Source of the DNA: an uncultured Clostridia bacterium
GTDB taxonomy: Bacteria; Bacillota; Clostridia; Oscillospirales; Acutalibacteraceae
NCBI GenBank assembly: GCA_944384985.1
Contig: CALWVM010000004.1
Span: 62,001 to 126,000 of the forward strand
Direction: 5' to 3'
Length of the DNA stretch: 64,000 bases
This document shows, in pieces, positions 9,352 through 17,129 of the stretch; positions within the stretch are counted from its first letter, which is position 1, and each line of letters starts with the position of its first letter. Below the pieces are notes generated by a model. That model had not been told where the DNA came from, ran no database searches, and worked only from the letters and a program-made list of their open reading frames with translations. A program made the position numbers and the translations under genes.

Positions 9352-9375
9352 CCCGCAGTTTTGCGGGTTTTAATA
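9352..9375 (+). terminator. Intrinsic terminator of the 40-residue ORF
   Basis: CCCGCA-GTTT-TGCGGG hairpin followed by TTTTAAT, 25 bp after the stop codon. Confidence 0.8.
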
Positions 9376-9417
9376 TAGTTTCCTCTCTCTTTTATATACC
9401 CCTTACGCATGATGCGG

Positions 9418-9453
9418 CAAACGGGCGGGAAGCGTATGCTTCCCGCCCGTTTG
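9418..9453. terminator. Long perfect hairpin downstream of agrD
   Basis: A 16-bp perfect stem (9418-9433 with 9438-9453) and loop GTAT lies 20 bp after the agrD stop. The T-run (TTGTTTTGG) is on the plus strand; on the agrD side the tail is poor, so termination from that side may rely on the stem alone. Confidence 0.65.
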
Positions 9454-9473
9454 TTTTGGCTTGACCGCAAGCT

Positions 9474-9614
9474 TTACTTGCGCTTCGTGCGGTCCAGCTG
9501 CGCCGGAACCTTCGGCTGATGGAAAATGTAAGTGCACGCCGCCTTCAGCGAGGCGTCGCCGCACTTTTTGGCGAGCTTCGGAAGAAGCTTGCCGGCCTGT
9601 TTGACCTGTTTCAT
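9474..9614 (-). CDS. agrD: AgrD-like autoinducing peptide precursor
   Basis: The 46-residue peptide has the three-part layout of AgrD: a basic amphipathic N-terminal helix (MKQVKQAGKLLPKLAKK), a core with cysteine 27 (AACTYIFHQPKVP) and a charged C-terminal tail. The segment CTYIF followed by HQP-x-x-P closely parallels clostridial AgrD peptides such as C-L-W-F-T then HQPEEP, as I recall it for Clostridium perfringens. By that analogy the mature signal would be a five-membered thiolactone ring C-T-Y-I-F, possibly with one or two residues before the cysteine. The ATG has a perfect AAGGAGG seven bases upstream. It lies 73 bp downstream of agrB on the same strand. The ring boundaries are inference. 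Confidence 0.85.
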   Translation of the reverse strand: MKQVKQAGKLLPKLAKKCGDASLKAACTYIFHQPKVPAQLDRTKRK

Positions 9615-9687
9615 CTTGCATCCTCCTTTTTGAATGGATTGGTTGTATTTTATCCCATCATTTGCATGATGTACAAGACTTTGCGTT

Positions 9688-10350
9688 TTACCCGATTCTT
9701 TTGCCGGTTTGGTCGAAGGTTGAGTCGTATTTTTCACGCTCCGCTTCCGTACGCGCAGCGCTTTGCGCCCGGCGTGTTTGTAAAATGCGGGCGGCAAGCA
9801 CGGACACGGCGACAGAAAACATGCCGTAAACGCAGGCGAACAGCCACGGCGTAGCCTGCGGCGCGGTGGACAACAACACCGCGCCCACCAGCGCGAACAG
9901 CAACGACAGCAGTCTTGCCCGTACGGACAATCGCTCGCGCTGTGTTTCCTCCATCGGGTTGTTTTCATTCTCCGCGGGCGCCAAAAAGAACAGCAGGATC
10001 ATCCCCGCAAGCAGCATCACAACCGCACCGAAGCGCAGCAGCGTTTCCGTGCCGAAATGCAGCAGCAAAAGCAGCGCGCCGTAAACTGCCGCCAGCGTCA
10101 AAAAACAGCGCAGGTGGGTGCTGGCGTGGAACCCGCCGCCCACCGAGCGGAACACCAAAAAGCTCGCCGTAAACAGCAGGGTGCACAAAAGCTCCCCCGA
10201 CAAAAGCCCGCCGATCAGCAGCGCCGCAAAATTGAGCGCTTCCGCCAGCATCACCTCAAAGTGATATTCGTAAACCTCGCGTTCCGCCGCCTGCACCGCG
10301 CCCGTTCGGATGTAGTGCGCCGTAAGGCGGGCCGCCAATTTCGCAAGCAA
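9688..10350 (-). CDS. agrB: AgrB-like peptide-processing membrane endopeptidase
   Basis: AgrB is an integral membrane cysteine protease that trims AgrD and forms its thiolactone. The 220-residue product has the family segment SVGGGFHASTHLRCF. Catalytic histidine 75 and cysteine 82 have the same seven-residue spacing as His77/Cys84 of Staphylococcus aureus AgrB. Four or more hydrophobic segments follow (for example AALLIGGLLSGELLCTLLF and LLRFGAVVMLLAGMILLFF). I chose the TTG at 10350 because GGAGGG lies 5-6 bp upstream and the fold begins there; the frame stays open another 34 codons but without a ribosome site. A promoter candidate lies at 10433-10460. The C-terminal tail after the last helix is long and charged. 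Confidence 0.88.
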   Translation of the reverse strand: MLAKLAARLTAHYIRTGAVQAAEREVYEYHFEVMLAEALNFAALLIGGLLSGELLCTLLFTASFLVFRSVGGGFHASTHLRCFLTLAAVYGALLLLLHFGTETLLRFGAVVMLLAGMILLFFLAPAENENNPMEETQRERLSVRARLLSLLFALVGAVLLSTAPQATPWLFACVYGMFSVAVSVLAARILQTRRAQSAARTEAEREKYDSTFDQTGKRIG

Positions 10351-10432
10351 TGTAACCCTCCGTTCCCCTGGGCGCCGCGAAGCAATTGCGCTGCGGCGGA
10401 ATGTGCTTTTTCCCCCACGTTCTTCTGCTATT

Positions 10433-10460
10433 AGGATATAGCTTTTGGCCATAAAATCAA
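10433..10460 (-). promoter_or_regulatory. Candidate agrBD promoter
   Basis: Read on the minus strand: TTGATT (10455-10460), 16-bp spacer, TATCCT (10433-10438). It is near-consensus and resembles the promoter of the regulator/kinase operon (12963-12990): both begin CTTGATTTT and share an A-rich spacer, which suggests common control. Confidence 0.5.
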
Positions 10461-10786
10461 GTCATCTTGCATTTTTCACACTTTTATTTGCGCAATTAAC
10501 CATATACCGCAAAGCCAGAGGATTTCCGCACCCGCCCGAGAACAGGTCGCGCCCAACGAATCGAGCTGTTATGGCAGCTTCCGAATCGTGCAGGGGCAGC
10601 GTGGCAATAAAAGCGCTTATGAACATCCTGAAAATCCGAATTCGGTTTTTTGCACAACCGAATTTTTCTTTGGCAGGCGTGGAAGCCTGCCACTACGCGC
10701 CTACGCGCAGCAGGACCCGATGTGCCGCGTTGCCAATTGCTTCTTCTTTCGGCGCCTACTCCGGGAAGCAGCGATTCTTGGCAAGC
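10461..10786. other. Gene-free interval between agrB and the kinase gene
   Basis: No gene is seen. It holds a hairpin with a T-run on the plus strand (AATTCGGTT with AACCGAATT, 10639-10664), one copy of a 28-bp dispersed hairpin repeat (10672-10699) and mixed low-complexity sequence. It separates agrBD from the two-component genes, so signal production and sensing are separate transcription units here. Confidence 0.5.
10672..10699. repeat. 28-bp dispersed hairpin repeat, copy 1
   Basis: A GGCAGGC-GTGGAA-GCCTGCC hairpin followed by ACTACGCG. An identical 28-bp copy is at 36825-36852, also between genes. Confidence 0.8.
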
Positions 10787-10817
10787 AAAAAGCCTCGAGA
10801 TAGCCTCGAGGCTTTTT
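10787..10817 (-). terminator. Terminator of the regulator/kinase operon
   Basis: A 13-bp perfect stem (AAAAAGCCTCGAG with CTCGAGGCTTTTT, loop of 5) lies 21 bp after the kinase stop. It has a U-run on the minus strand. Confidence 0.88.
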
Positions 10818-10838
10818 CAAGCAAATTCTTTATAAAAA

Positions 10839-12134
10839 TTACAGCAAAAACACCGCCAAAAGAATAAATTTTCCGTCTGCACAGCGGGTCTCCATCTCCC
10901 CGCCGTTTTTGCGAACGATCGCGCGCATGTTCTCCAAACCGAAGCCGTGGCGCCATTTGTCGCGCTTGGTGGTTTTTGCACCGTGCGCAGATGCGTCGCC
11001 GTTCGTCGGGTTTTCCACACTGCACGAAAGCGCGCCGTCGTTTCCCAACAGCTTTAACTGAATATAACGCTTTTCTTCCGGCAGCTTTTCGCAGGCTTCA
11101 ATGGCGTTGTCGAGCGCGTTGCCCAGGAAAATACAGAAATCTATATCGTCAAGCTTGGTCCCCTCGTGCAGGAAACAGACCGGTTCAAAGCGAATGTGTT
11201 GCTCCCGCATGCGCCTGACCTTGGCGTTCAGCATGGCATCCACGGTCGCCCTGCCCGTGTATGCCGTTTGCATGCTGTCGCTCGCCACCCGCAGCATATC
11301 GCGCAGCTTGCCTTCGGCGGCGGGCACGTTGCCGTCCGACAGGGTGCCGAGCACCGCTAAAAGCGCGTTTTTTATATCGTGCGCCGTCTTTTGCACTTCC
11401 GTTTGCGTCAAGGCGAGATCCTTGTAATACGCCTGCTCGTTGGCGATCTGCTTTTCCAACATATCCAGACGGACATTCCGTTCTACGATTTTCAACTCGT
11501 TCTCAAACAAACGGAACGCCACGGCGGTGGTCGCCAGCATACACAAAAATATAAAAAACAATTTTAAATTATAACGTGTATCACTGCTGCGGTAGACGCT
11601 GTCATTAAGCTCAATCGCAATGATGATATTGGTGACAGGAATCAGCATGATGCCCAGCCAGGTCCGCAGCTTAAGCGCGTAAACCTGTTTATTGCGAAAC
11701 CGCGCGATCACCTTGACAATAATCAGTTCTACGAGCTTGGAAATGAACATGCCCTGAAAATACAACAGCGTATCCGTTTTCATATTGGCGACGCTGTTGG
11801 AAGTAAATAGTGTCATCGCCAAGCCCACGCCCATTTCACTCAGCGCAGAGATCAGAAGCAGCAGTACGCTTAAAGCAAATTTGTTTTTCCAGTTCCCGGC
11901 ATAGACCATACTGACGGCGAAGGCAAGCAGCAGAAAGCCGAGCATCCCCACCGCCGTATTGTCGGTTATGAGTTTAACTGTAAAAAATGCGGCGGCAAAC
12001 AGCAGATACGCCATCCACGGGCGGAACTTCCGCGTGCGCGGCGGCGCGGTCAAAAGCGCGTCGAAAAAGCTGTATATAACAAGCGTCTCGCCCAGGACGC
12101 CGATGACCTGCATCCAAACATAATCCCTGCTCAT
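10839..12134 (-). CDS. AgrC-like GHKL sensor histidine kinase
   Basis: The 431-residue protein has about six hydrophobic segments in its first 210 residues, a coiled-coil-like linker (LEKQIANEQAYYKDL), and a GHKL kinase core. The probable phospho-accepting histidine is 252 in KTAHDIKNALLAVLG. The N box is FLGNALDNAIEAC and the G box GHGFGLENM is reached through KWRHGFG. This is the layout of AgrC-type receptors that sense cyclic peptides at the membrane and signal to a LytTR regulator. The ATG at 12134 overlaps the regulator stop codon in an ATGA, so the two are translationally coupled. The partner signal is inferred to be the AgrD peptide encoded 1.2 kb downstream. Confidence 0.9.
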   Translation of the reverse strand: MSRDYVWMQVIGVLGETLVIYSFFDALLTAPPRTRKFRPWMAYLLFAAAFFTVKLITDNTAVGMLGFLLLAFAVSMVYAGNWKNKFALSVLLLLISALSEMGVGLAMTLFTSNSVANMKTDTLLYFQGMFISKLVELIIVKVIARFRNKQVYALKLRTWLGIMLIPVTNIIIAIELNDSVYRSSDTRYNLKLFFIFLCMLATTAVAFRLFENELKIVERNVRLDMLEKQIANEQAYYKDLALTQTEVQKTAHDIKNALLAVLGTLSDGNVPAAEGKLRDMLRVASDSMQTAYTGRATVDAMLNAKVRRMREQHIRFEPVCFLHEGTKLDDIDFCIFLGNALDNAIEACEKLPEEKRYIQLKLLGNDGALSCSVENPTNGDASAHGAKTTKRDKWRHGFGLENMRAIVRKNGGEMETRCADGKFILLAVFLL

Positions 12135-12841
12135 ACGCTGCACCCGGTGATATAGGTATTGTAAGTCAGAAGCAGGCTTTCCTGATATTTTCGGCTGACG
12201 GGCAGTTCTGTTCTTTCGGAATCCTCGAGGGTCAGCGCCAACCTGCTGACGCGGCAGACGTACGCAAGGTTGACCAGATAGCTTTTGTGGATGCGCACAA
12301 AGTGGAACGGTTTGAGTTTGCTCTCTTCCGTATCCAGCCGGCCGCGAAACGTGTAGCACTCTGCGTTCTGGGTATGCAGGTGTAAATGCCGGTCTTTCGA
12401 CTCCAGATATACGATTTTCTGGATGGGGACCTTGGCAACGGTGGCGTTATAGCGGAACGTATACAGATAATGGTCATCCCGATAGCGTTTTTCCGCCCGC
12501 CGCAGCTCCGAGACGATCTCCTCTTTTGTCGCATTCTCCTTGACGAGGAACTGGAACGCATGGAGCTTGAACGCGCCGGAAACATAGCTTGTATAGCTGG
12601 AAATAAAAATGATTATGATGCCGGGGTGGATCGCCTGCAGCTTCTGCGCAGTCTCCATGCCGTTCATGCCGGGCATTTCGATGTCCAGATACACCGCGTC
12701 ATAGCCCCGCTTCGGCATTGCTTCGAGCAGCGCAGCGCCGCTTTCAAACAAATCGGCAGACGAAATGCTTGTATACGGCGTCAAAACGCGCAGCATGCGT
12801 TCGCGAAATGCGCCATCATTGTCACAAACAGCAACCTTCAC
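12131..12841 (-). CDS. LytTR-family response regulator (AgrA-like)
   Basis: The 236-residue protein has a receiver domain with the acidic pair in VCDND, phospho-acceptor Asp53 in YLDIEMPGMNG, and a C-terminal LytTR DNA-binding domain (about residues 135-232) with IVYLESKDRHLHLHT, HFVRIHKSYLVNLAYV and ELPVSRKY. The GTG at 12841 is preferred because GGGGAG is 4-5 bp upstream and the receiver fold starts there (MKVAVCDND). It is the first gene of a two-gene operon with the kinase. The likely targets are the agrBD promoter and unknown distant genes. I could not pick out a convincing pair of LytTR binding repeats by eye. Confidence 0.92.
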   Translation of the reverse strand: MKVAVCDNDGAFRERMLRVLTPYTSISSADLFESGAALLEAMPKRGYDAVYLDIEMPGMNGMETAQKLQAIHPGIIIIFISSYTSYVSGAFKLHAFQFLVKENATKEEIVSELRRAEKRYRDDHYLYTFRYNATVAKVPIQKIVYLESKDRHLHLHTQNAECYTFRGRLDTEESKLKPFHFVRIHKSYLVNLAYVCRVSRLALTLEDSERTELPVSRKYQESLLLTYNTYITGCSV

Positions 12842-12962
12842 GTTTCTCCCCGCCCTTTCACTACCGCCCGCGCAGGCGCCGAGTCCTCGCCGCCGCAAAC
12901 AGACGGTTTCCGCGCAGCTCCCGCTGCGCCATAAAATCACAGAAGGTTTGTTTTATATATTA

Positions 12963-12990
12963 AGTATATATGATTTTCCGGCAAAATCAA
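12963..12990 (-). promoter_or_regulatory. Candidate promoter of the LytTR regulator/kinase operon
   Basis: Minus strand TTGATT (12985-12990), 16-bp spacer, TATACT (12963-12968), within an AT-rich patch about 120 bp upstream of the regulator start. Confidence 0.55.
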
Positions 12991-13179
12991 GTTTTCGAGC
13001 GCGGTTTTGCATGTTTTTTGTATATTTTCGTAAAAGCGGGAAACATTTTGCACCATGCAAAAAACGCGGGACGGCGCATTGCCGTCCCGCGTGGATGATT
13101 TATTGTACTTGCTTTCTGTTGTTTGACCTGCCGCCCTGCATGGCTGCACTGCCCTTGGCGTTTTCAGAAAAAGCTCCGC
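12991..13179. other. Remainder of regulator/ptsI intergenic region with ptsI terminator
   Basis: Apart from the hairpin at 13064-13092, nothing is recognisable here. The hairpin has a 12-bp stem (ACGCGGGACGGC with GCCGTCCCGCGT) and a T-run on the minus strand, and lies 88 bp after ptsI. It is the probable end of the whole fructose PTS transcript. Confidence 0.7.
13064..13092 (-). terminator. Terminator of the fru-pts operon
   Basis: A perfect 12-bp GC-rich stem with a 5-base loop, followed on the minus strand by TTTTTT. Confidence 0.88.
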
Positions 13180-14871
13180 TCACAGCGACGAAAGATAGGC
13201 GGAAACTTCCGCTTCGGTCTCCATGGAAAGCGCTTTTTGCGCGATCTCATCGCACGCGGTGCTATCGAGTGCCGAAAGGGCGCTGCGCACCGAAAGCACG
13301 CTCGTGGGGTTGACGCTGAACTCGTCCAAACCGAACGACACAAGCAGCGGCAGCATATGCACGTCGGCGGCAGCTTCGCCGCACATCCCGCAGGGGATGC
13401 CGCGTTTGTTTGCAGCGGCTATGATGTGCCGGATCGCACGCAGCACTGCCGGGTCAAAGGTGGAATACAGGTACCCCACGTCGGCATTGCCGCGGTCAGC
13501 CGCCATAATATAGCCCGTCAGATCGTTCGTCCCGATGCTGAAAAAGTCCGCGTGCGCCGCCAGCAGGTCCGCAATCAAACAGGCCGCCGGCGTTTCCATC
13601 ATAACACCCACCTGGATATCCTTTTTATATAGGATGTTTTGTGCATCCAGCTCGTCTTTCAGCTCCTCCACCATCGTGCGCACCGTGCAGATCTCGTCCA
13701 CACGGGTCACCAGCGGCACCATGATCGCCACGTTGCCGTAAGCAGAGGCGCGCAGGATCGCGCGCAGCTGAATTTTGTAATCCTCCCGGTTTTGCAGACA
13801 GTACCGCACCGCGCGGAAGCCCATAAACGGGTTATCCTCCCGTTTCATGTGCAGGTATGGGATGTTTTTATCCCCGCCGACGTCCAGCGTGCGGATGATG
13901 ACCTCTTTGCCGTGCATCCCGACCGCGACCGCCTTATACGCTTCGAATTGTTCTTCTTCGGTCGGCGCCGTATCGCGATCCATAAACAGGAACTCCGTGC
14001 GGAACAGCCCGACGCCCTCCGCGTCGCTTGCCAGCACCGCTTCGAGATCCTTAGGCGAGCCGATGTTGGCATATAGCTTTTTCGAAACGCCGTTTTTGGT
14101 CACGGTGGGCTTGCCGCGGAACTGTTCCTCCAGCGCGGCTTGCTCGGCAAATCGTTTTTGCGCCTCAATAAACCGTGCGCGCGTGGCGTCGTCAATATCG
14201 GTGTAGACCTCGCCCGTGCTGCCGTCCACGATGATCTCTTTTTCGGACGGGATCAAGGCAAGCGCGTTTTCCACGCTTAAGACCGCTGGGATTTTTAAGG
14301 AGCGGGAAAGGATCGCCGCATGCGAGGTCCTGCCGCCGCGTTCGGTGACGATCCCTGCCACGTTTTCCCGGTCGAGCTCGACGGTCATAGAAGGCGTGAG
14401 CTCTTCGACGATCAGCACGGTCTGCGGCGGAAGGCTGCTTAAATCTACGTCCTCGATACCGAGCAGGATTCTTTGCAGTTCCTTTTTGATATCCGAAACG
14501 TCGGTTGCCCGCTGCCGGGTCAGTTCGTCGTCTGTTGCGGAAAACGCCGCAATAAACATATCACAGACCGTTTCCACCGCTTTTTCCGCGCATGCGCCGC
14601 CTTCGATGCCTTCCTGCATTTGCGAAAGCATATATGGGTCGGACAGCATGGCGATGTGCCCGCGCAGGATCTCGCCGTCTGCGCCGCAGGCATCCATCCG
14701 TTTTGCGCGCGCTTCATTTCTTTCGCAGAATTTCTGCACAGCATCGTCCAGCCGTTGCTTTTCCGCCGCCGGATCCGCCGGCGCAACAGCTGCATAGACG
14801 ATCGGTTTTTCAATCAGCTTACGCGCTTTGCCGATGCCGATGCCGGCGGAAGCCCCGATTCCTTTCAGCAT
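13180..14871 (-). CDS. ptsI: PTS enzyme I (phosphoenolpyruvate-protein phosphotransferase)
   Basis: Enzyme I takes phosphate from PEP and passes it to HPr, feeding every PTS sugar transporter. The 563 residues show the swivelling domain with phospho-histidine 184 in GGRTSHAAILSRS, the PEP-binding barrel with VGLFRTEFLFM and RTLDVGGDKNIPY, and the C-terminal GMCGEAAAD with the catalytic cysteine. The ATG overlaps the ptsH stop by one base (TAATG), so the two are coupled. It is the last gene of fruR-fruK-fruA-ptsH-ptsI and is followed by a strong terminator. Confidence 0.97.
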   Translation of the reverse strand: MLKGIGASAGIGIGKARKLIEKPIVYAAVAPADPAAEKQRLDDAVQKFCERNEARAKRMDACGADGEILRGHIAMLSDPYMLSQMQEGIEGGACAEKAVETVCDMFIAAFSATDDELTRQRATDVSDIKKELQRILLGIEDVDLSSLPPQTVLIVEELTPSMTVELDRENVAGIVTERGGRTSHAAILSRSLKIPAVLSVENALALIPSEKEIIVDGSTGEVYTDIDDATRARFIEAQKRFAEQAALEEQFRGKPTVTKNGVSKKLYANIGSPKDLEAVLASDAEGVGLFRTEFLFMDRDTAPTEEEQFEAYKAVAVGMHGKEVIIRTLDVGGDKNIPYLHMKREDNPFMGFRAVRYCLQNREDYKIQLRAILRASAYGNVAIMVPLVTRVDEICTVRTMVEELKDELDAQNILYKKDIQVGVMMETPAACLIADLLAAHADFFSIGTNDLTGYIMAADRGNADVGYLYSTFDPAVLRAIRHIIAAANKRGIPCGMCGEAAADVHMLPLLVSFGLDEFSVNPTSVLSVRSALSALDSTACDEIAQKALSMETEAEVSAYLSSL

Positions 14872-15137
14872 TATGTCTCACCAAGCCCCGATTCAATCAT
14901 GGATACTGCCTTTTGAAGCGCCGCGTCTTCATCTTCGCCGTCGCAGATCACCTTGACTTCTGCGCCGCATTTGATGCATGCCGCGATGATATTCATCAGG
15001 CTTTTCCCATCGGCTTCTTTTTCGCCGCTTTCCAGTGTGATCCGCGACTTAAACTTGCCCATTTCCGCTGCGAAGGCAGCGGCGGGGCGCATATGAAAAC
15101 CTTGTGAATTGACGACCGTTACGGTTTTGGATACCAT
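14871..15137 (-). CDS. ptsH: PTS phosphocarrier protein HPr
   Basis: This 88-residue cytoplasmic carrier relays phosphate from enzyme I to the fructose EII. His15 lies in NSQGFHMRPAA, and Ser46 in the segment DGKSLMNII is the residue phosphorylated by HPr kinase in Bacillota, so catabolite control through HPr is possible. The protein is cysteine-containing (AACIKCG), which is not usual for HPr but does not touch the active sites. It lies 22 bp after fruA and overlaps ptsI. Confidence 0.95.
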   Translation of the reverse strand: MVSKTVTVVNSQGFHMRPAAAFAAEMGKFKSRITLESGEKEADGKSLMNIIAACIKCGAEVKVICDGEDEDAALQKAVSMIESGLGET

Positions 15138-15159
15138 ACTTTTTTACCAGCCTTTCTGA

Positions 15160-17112
15160 TTAAGCCTCTGCTTTCGGCTTTTTCTTCAACAGTGCGAGCA
15201 TCAGCATGCCGACCACCGAGCCAACGGCAAGCGCCAGCAGATACCAGTACCAGTTCCCGACCACGGCGAAGACGAAGATCCCGCCGTGCGGCGCCATCAG
15301 GGTGCATTTGAACACGGTCGAAAGGGCGCCGGCAACCGCCGAACCGACGATGCAGGAGGGGATCACGGCAAGGGGATACGACGCCGCATAGGGAATCGCG
15401 CCTTCCGTAATGAAGCTCAAGCCCATGATATAGTTGACAACGCCGTTCTTGCGTTCTTCCGCCGTCCATCTGTTCTTGAAGAAGGTGGTGGAAAGCGCAA
15501 TCGCGATGGGCGGAACCATACCGCCGATCATAACCGCCGCCATGATCTCATACGCCACGTTCGGGTCCGCCATGGAGGCCGCCTGCCCAAGCATGACTGT
15601 GCTGCCGAATACATACGCCGCCTTGTTGAACGGACCGCCCATATCGATGGCCATCATGCCCGCCACGATCGCGCCGAGCAGAACGTCCAGATGCCGTGCG
15701 CTCAGCCACATCAGACCGTTGTTCATGGCGCTGTTGATCATGCCCATGAAGGGGTTGATTGCACACATCATCAATGCGACAATGGCAAGGCCCGCAAGCG
15801 GGTAAATGAGGACGGGTTTAATGCCTTCCAGCGAATGCGGGAGCTTGTCGCACAGGCGTTCGAGGCCTTTCATCAGGTAGCCTGCCACAAAGCTCGCGAG
15901 CAGTGCGCCGAGGAAGCCGGAGGGGATGGTTTCGGCTGCGGCCGGGTCGGAGAACGTCGCGCCGTTTGTCGCGAGGATACCGCCGACCATACCGACCAAA
16001 AAGCCGGGGCGGTCCGCAATGCTCATGGCGATGAAGCCCGCAAGGACGGGGATCATCAGGTTGAATGCAAAGTTACCGATATTCTTGAACCAGGAGGCGA
16101 CCGGCGTAACCGTACCGAACGCACTGCCGGCGGCCTGCGGATCGACGCCCATGGCCGTGTCGATCAGGAATGCAAGGGCGATGAAGATGCCGCCCGCCAC
16201 CACGAACGGCAGCATATGGGAAACACCGTTCATCAGGTGCTTATAGAACTGGCGGCCGAGGCTTTCTTTCTCGCCGCTTGCCGCAGCGACCTTTTCACCG
16301 GTGTGGTGATATACGGGGACTTCCCCGTTTTTGATCTTTTCAATCAGTTCCTTGGGCTTGTTGATCCCGGCGGAGACAGAGACGGAAAGCACCGGCTTGC
16401 CGTCAAAGCGGCTCATCTCCACGCTCTTGTCCGCGGCGACGATAATCCCGTCGCAGGCGGCGATCTCTTCCGGCGTCAAAACATTTTTCGCGCCCGCCGA
16501 GCCGTTGGTTTCGGCTTTAAGCGGATACCCCATTTCGCGGCCGGCTTTTTCAAGCGCTTCCGCCGCCATATAGGTATGGGCAATACCGGTCGGGCAAGCC
16601 GTCACGGCGAGGACGCGGTACCCTTCTGCCTTCGGTTCGGGCTTTGGCTCTTCAAAGCGCTCGTGTTCCATTTCGTCAATGGCTTTGAGGAATTCCTCCG
16701 GCGTTTTGGCTGCGCGGAGTTTGCCGCGGAGCCCTTCGTCCATCAAAAGCGTCATCAGGCGGGACAGCACTTCAAGGTGCAGATCCCCATCCATCGGCGC
16801 GGCGATCATGAAAAGGATGTCGGAGGGCTTGCCGTCCGGTGCGCCGTAATCCACGCCGGCGGGCACGGTCATGGCCGCAAGGCCCGGCGCGGCGACCACT
16901 TCGCTTTTGGCGTGCGGGATGGCAATACCTTCCCCGACCGCTGTGGAGCCGAGCTCTTCACGCTTGAGGATCTCCTTTCTGAACGTTTCTTTGTCTTGCA
17001 GGTTGCCGACCGACGCGTGCAGGTCGATCAATCGTTCGATCGCTTCCGCTTTGTCGGCGACCGTCTGGTTCAGCCGAATGGCTTCCGGCTTTAACAGATC
17101 CACGATCCGCAT
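15160..17112 (-). CDS. fruA: PTS fructose transporter, fused IIA-IIB-IIC
   Basis: This 650-residue membrane protein imports fructose and phosphorylates it to fructose-1-phosphate. IIA comes first (residues 1-150) with phospho-His67 in GIAIPHAKS. A short Pro/Glu/Lys linker leads to IIB (about 164-260) with phospho-Cys173 in ACPTGIAHTYMAAEAL. The IIC permease (about 290-645) has many hydrophobic spans and the signatures GVSHMLPFVVAGG and FITEGAIPYAA. It follows fruK by 17 bp and precedes ptsH by 22 bp. The domain order A-B-C is standard for Bacillota FruA. Confidence 0.96.
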   Translation of the reverse strand: MRIVDLLKPEAIRLNQTVADKAEAIERLIDLHASVGNLQDKETFRKEILKREELGSTAVGEGIAIPHAKSEVVAAPGLAAMTVPAGVDYGAPDGKPSDILFMIAAPMDGDLHLEVLSRLMTLLMDEGLRGKLRAAKTPEEFLKAIDEMEHERFEEPKPEPKAEGYRVLAVTACPTGIAHTYMAAEALEKAGREMGYPLKAETNGSAGAKNVLTPEEIAACDGIIVAADKSVEMSRFDGKPVLSVSVSAGINKPKELIEKIKNGEVPVYHHTGEKVAAASGEKESLGRQFYKHLMNGVSHMLPFVVAGGIFIALAFLIDTAMGVDPQAAGSAFGTVTPVASWFKNIGNFAFNLMIPVLAGFIAMSIADRPGFLVGMVGGILATNGATFSDPAAAETIPSGFLGALLASFVAGYLMKGLERLCDKLPHSLEGIKPVLIYPLAGLAIVALMMCAINPFMGMINSAMNNGLMWLSARHLDVLLGAIVAGMMAIDMGGPFNKAAYVFGSTVMLGQAASMADPNVAYEIMAAVMIGGMVPPIAIALSTTFFKNRWTAEERKNGVVNYIMGLSFITEGAIPYAASYPLAVIPSCIVGSAVAGALSTVFKCTLMAPHGGIFVFAVVGNWYWYLLALAVGSVVGMLMLALLKKKPKAEA

Positions 17113-17129
17113 GATAAAATCTCCCTTCT

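Noticed and set aside
10351-10500. LytTR binding repeats upstream of agrB
   Set aside because: I looked for paired ACAGTTA-like boxes spaced 21 bp apart; only a single poor match (TATGGTTAAT) is seen.
15286-17094. About 600-codon open frame antisense to fruA
   Set aside because: Its histidine/arginine-rich composition is that of an antisense shadow; fruA is well supported.
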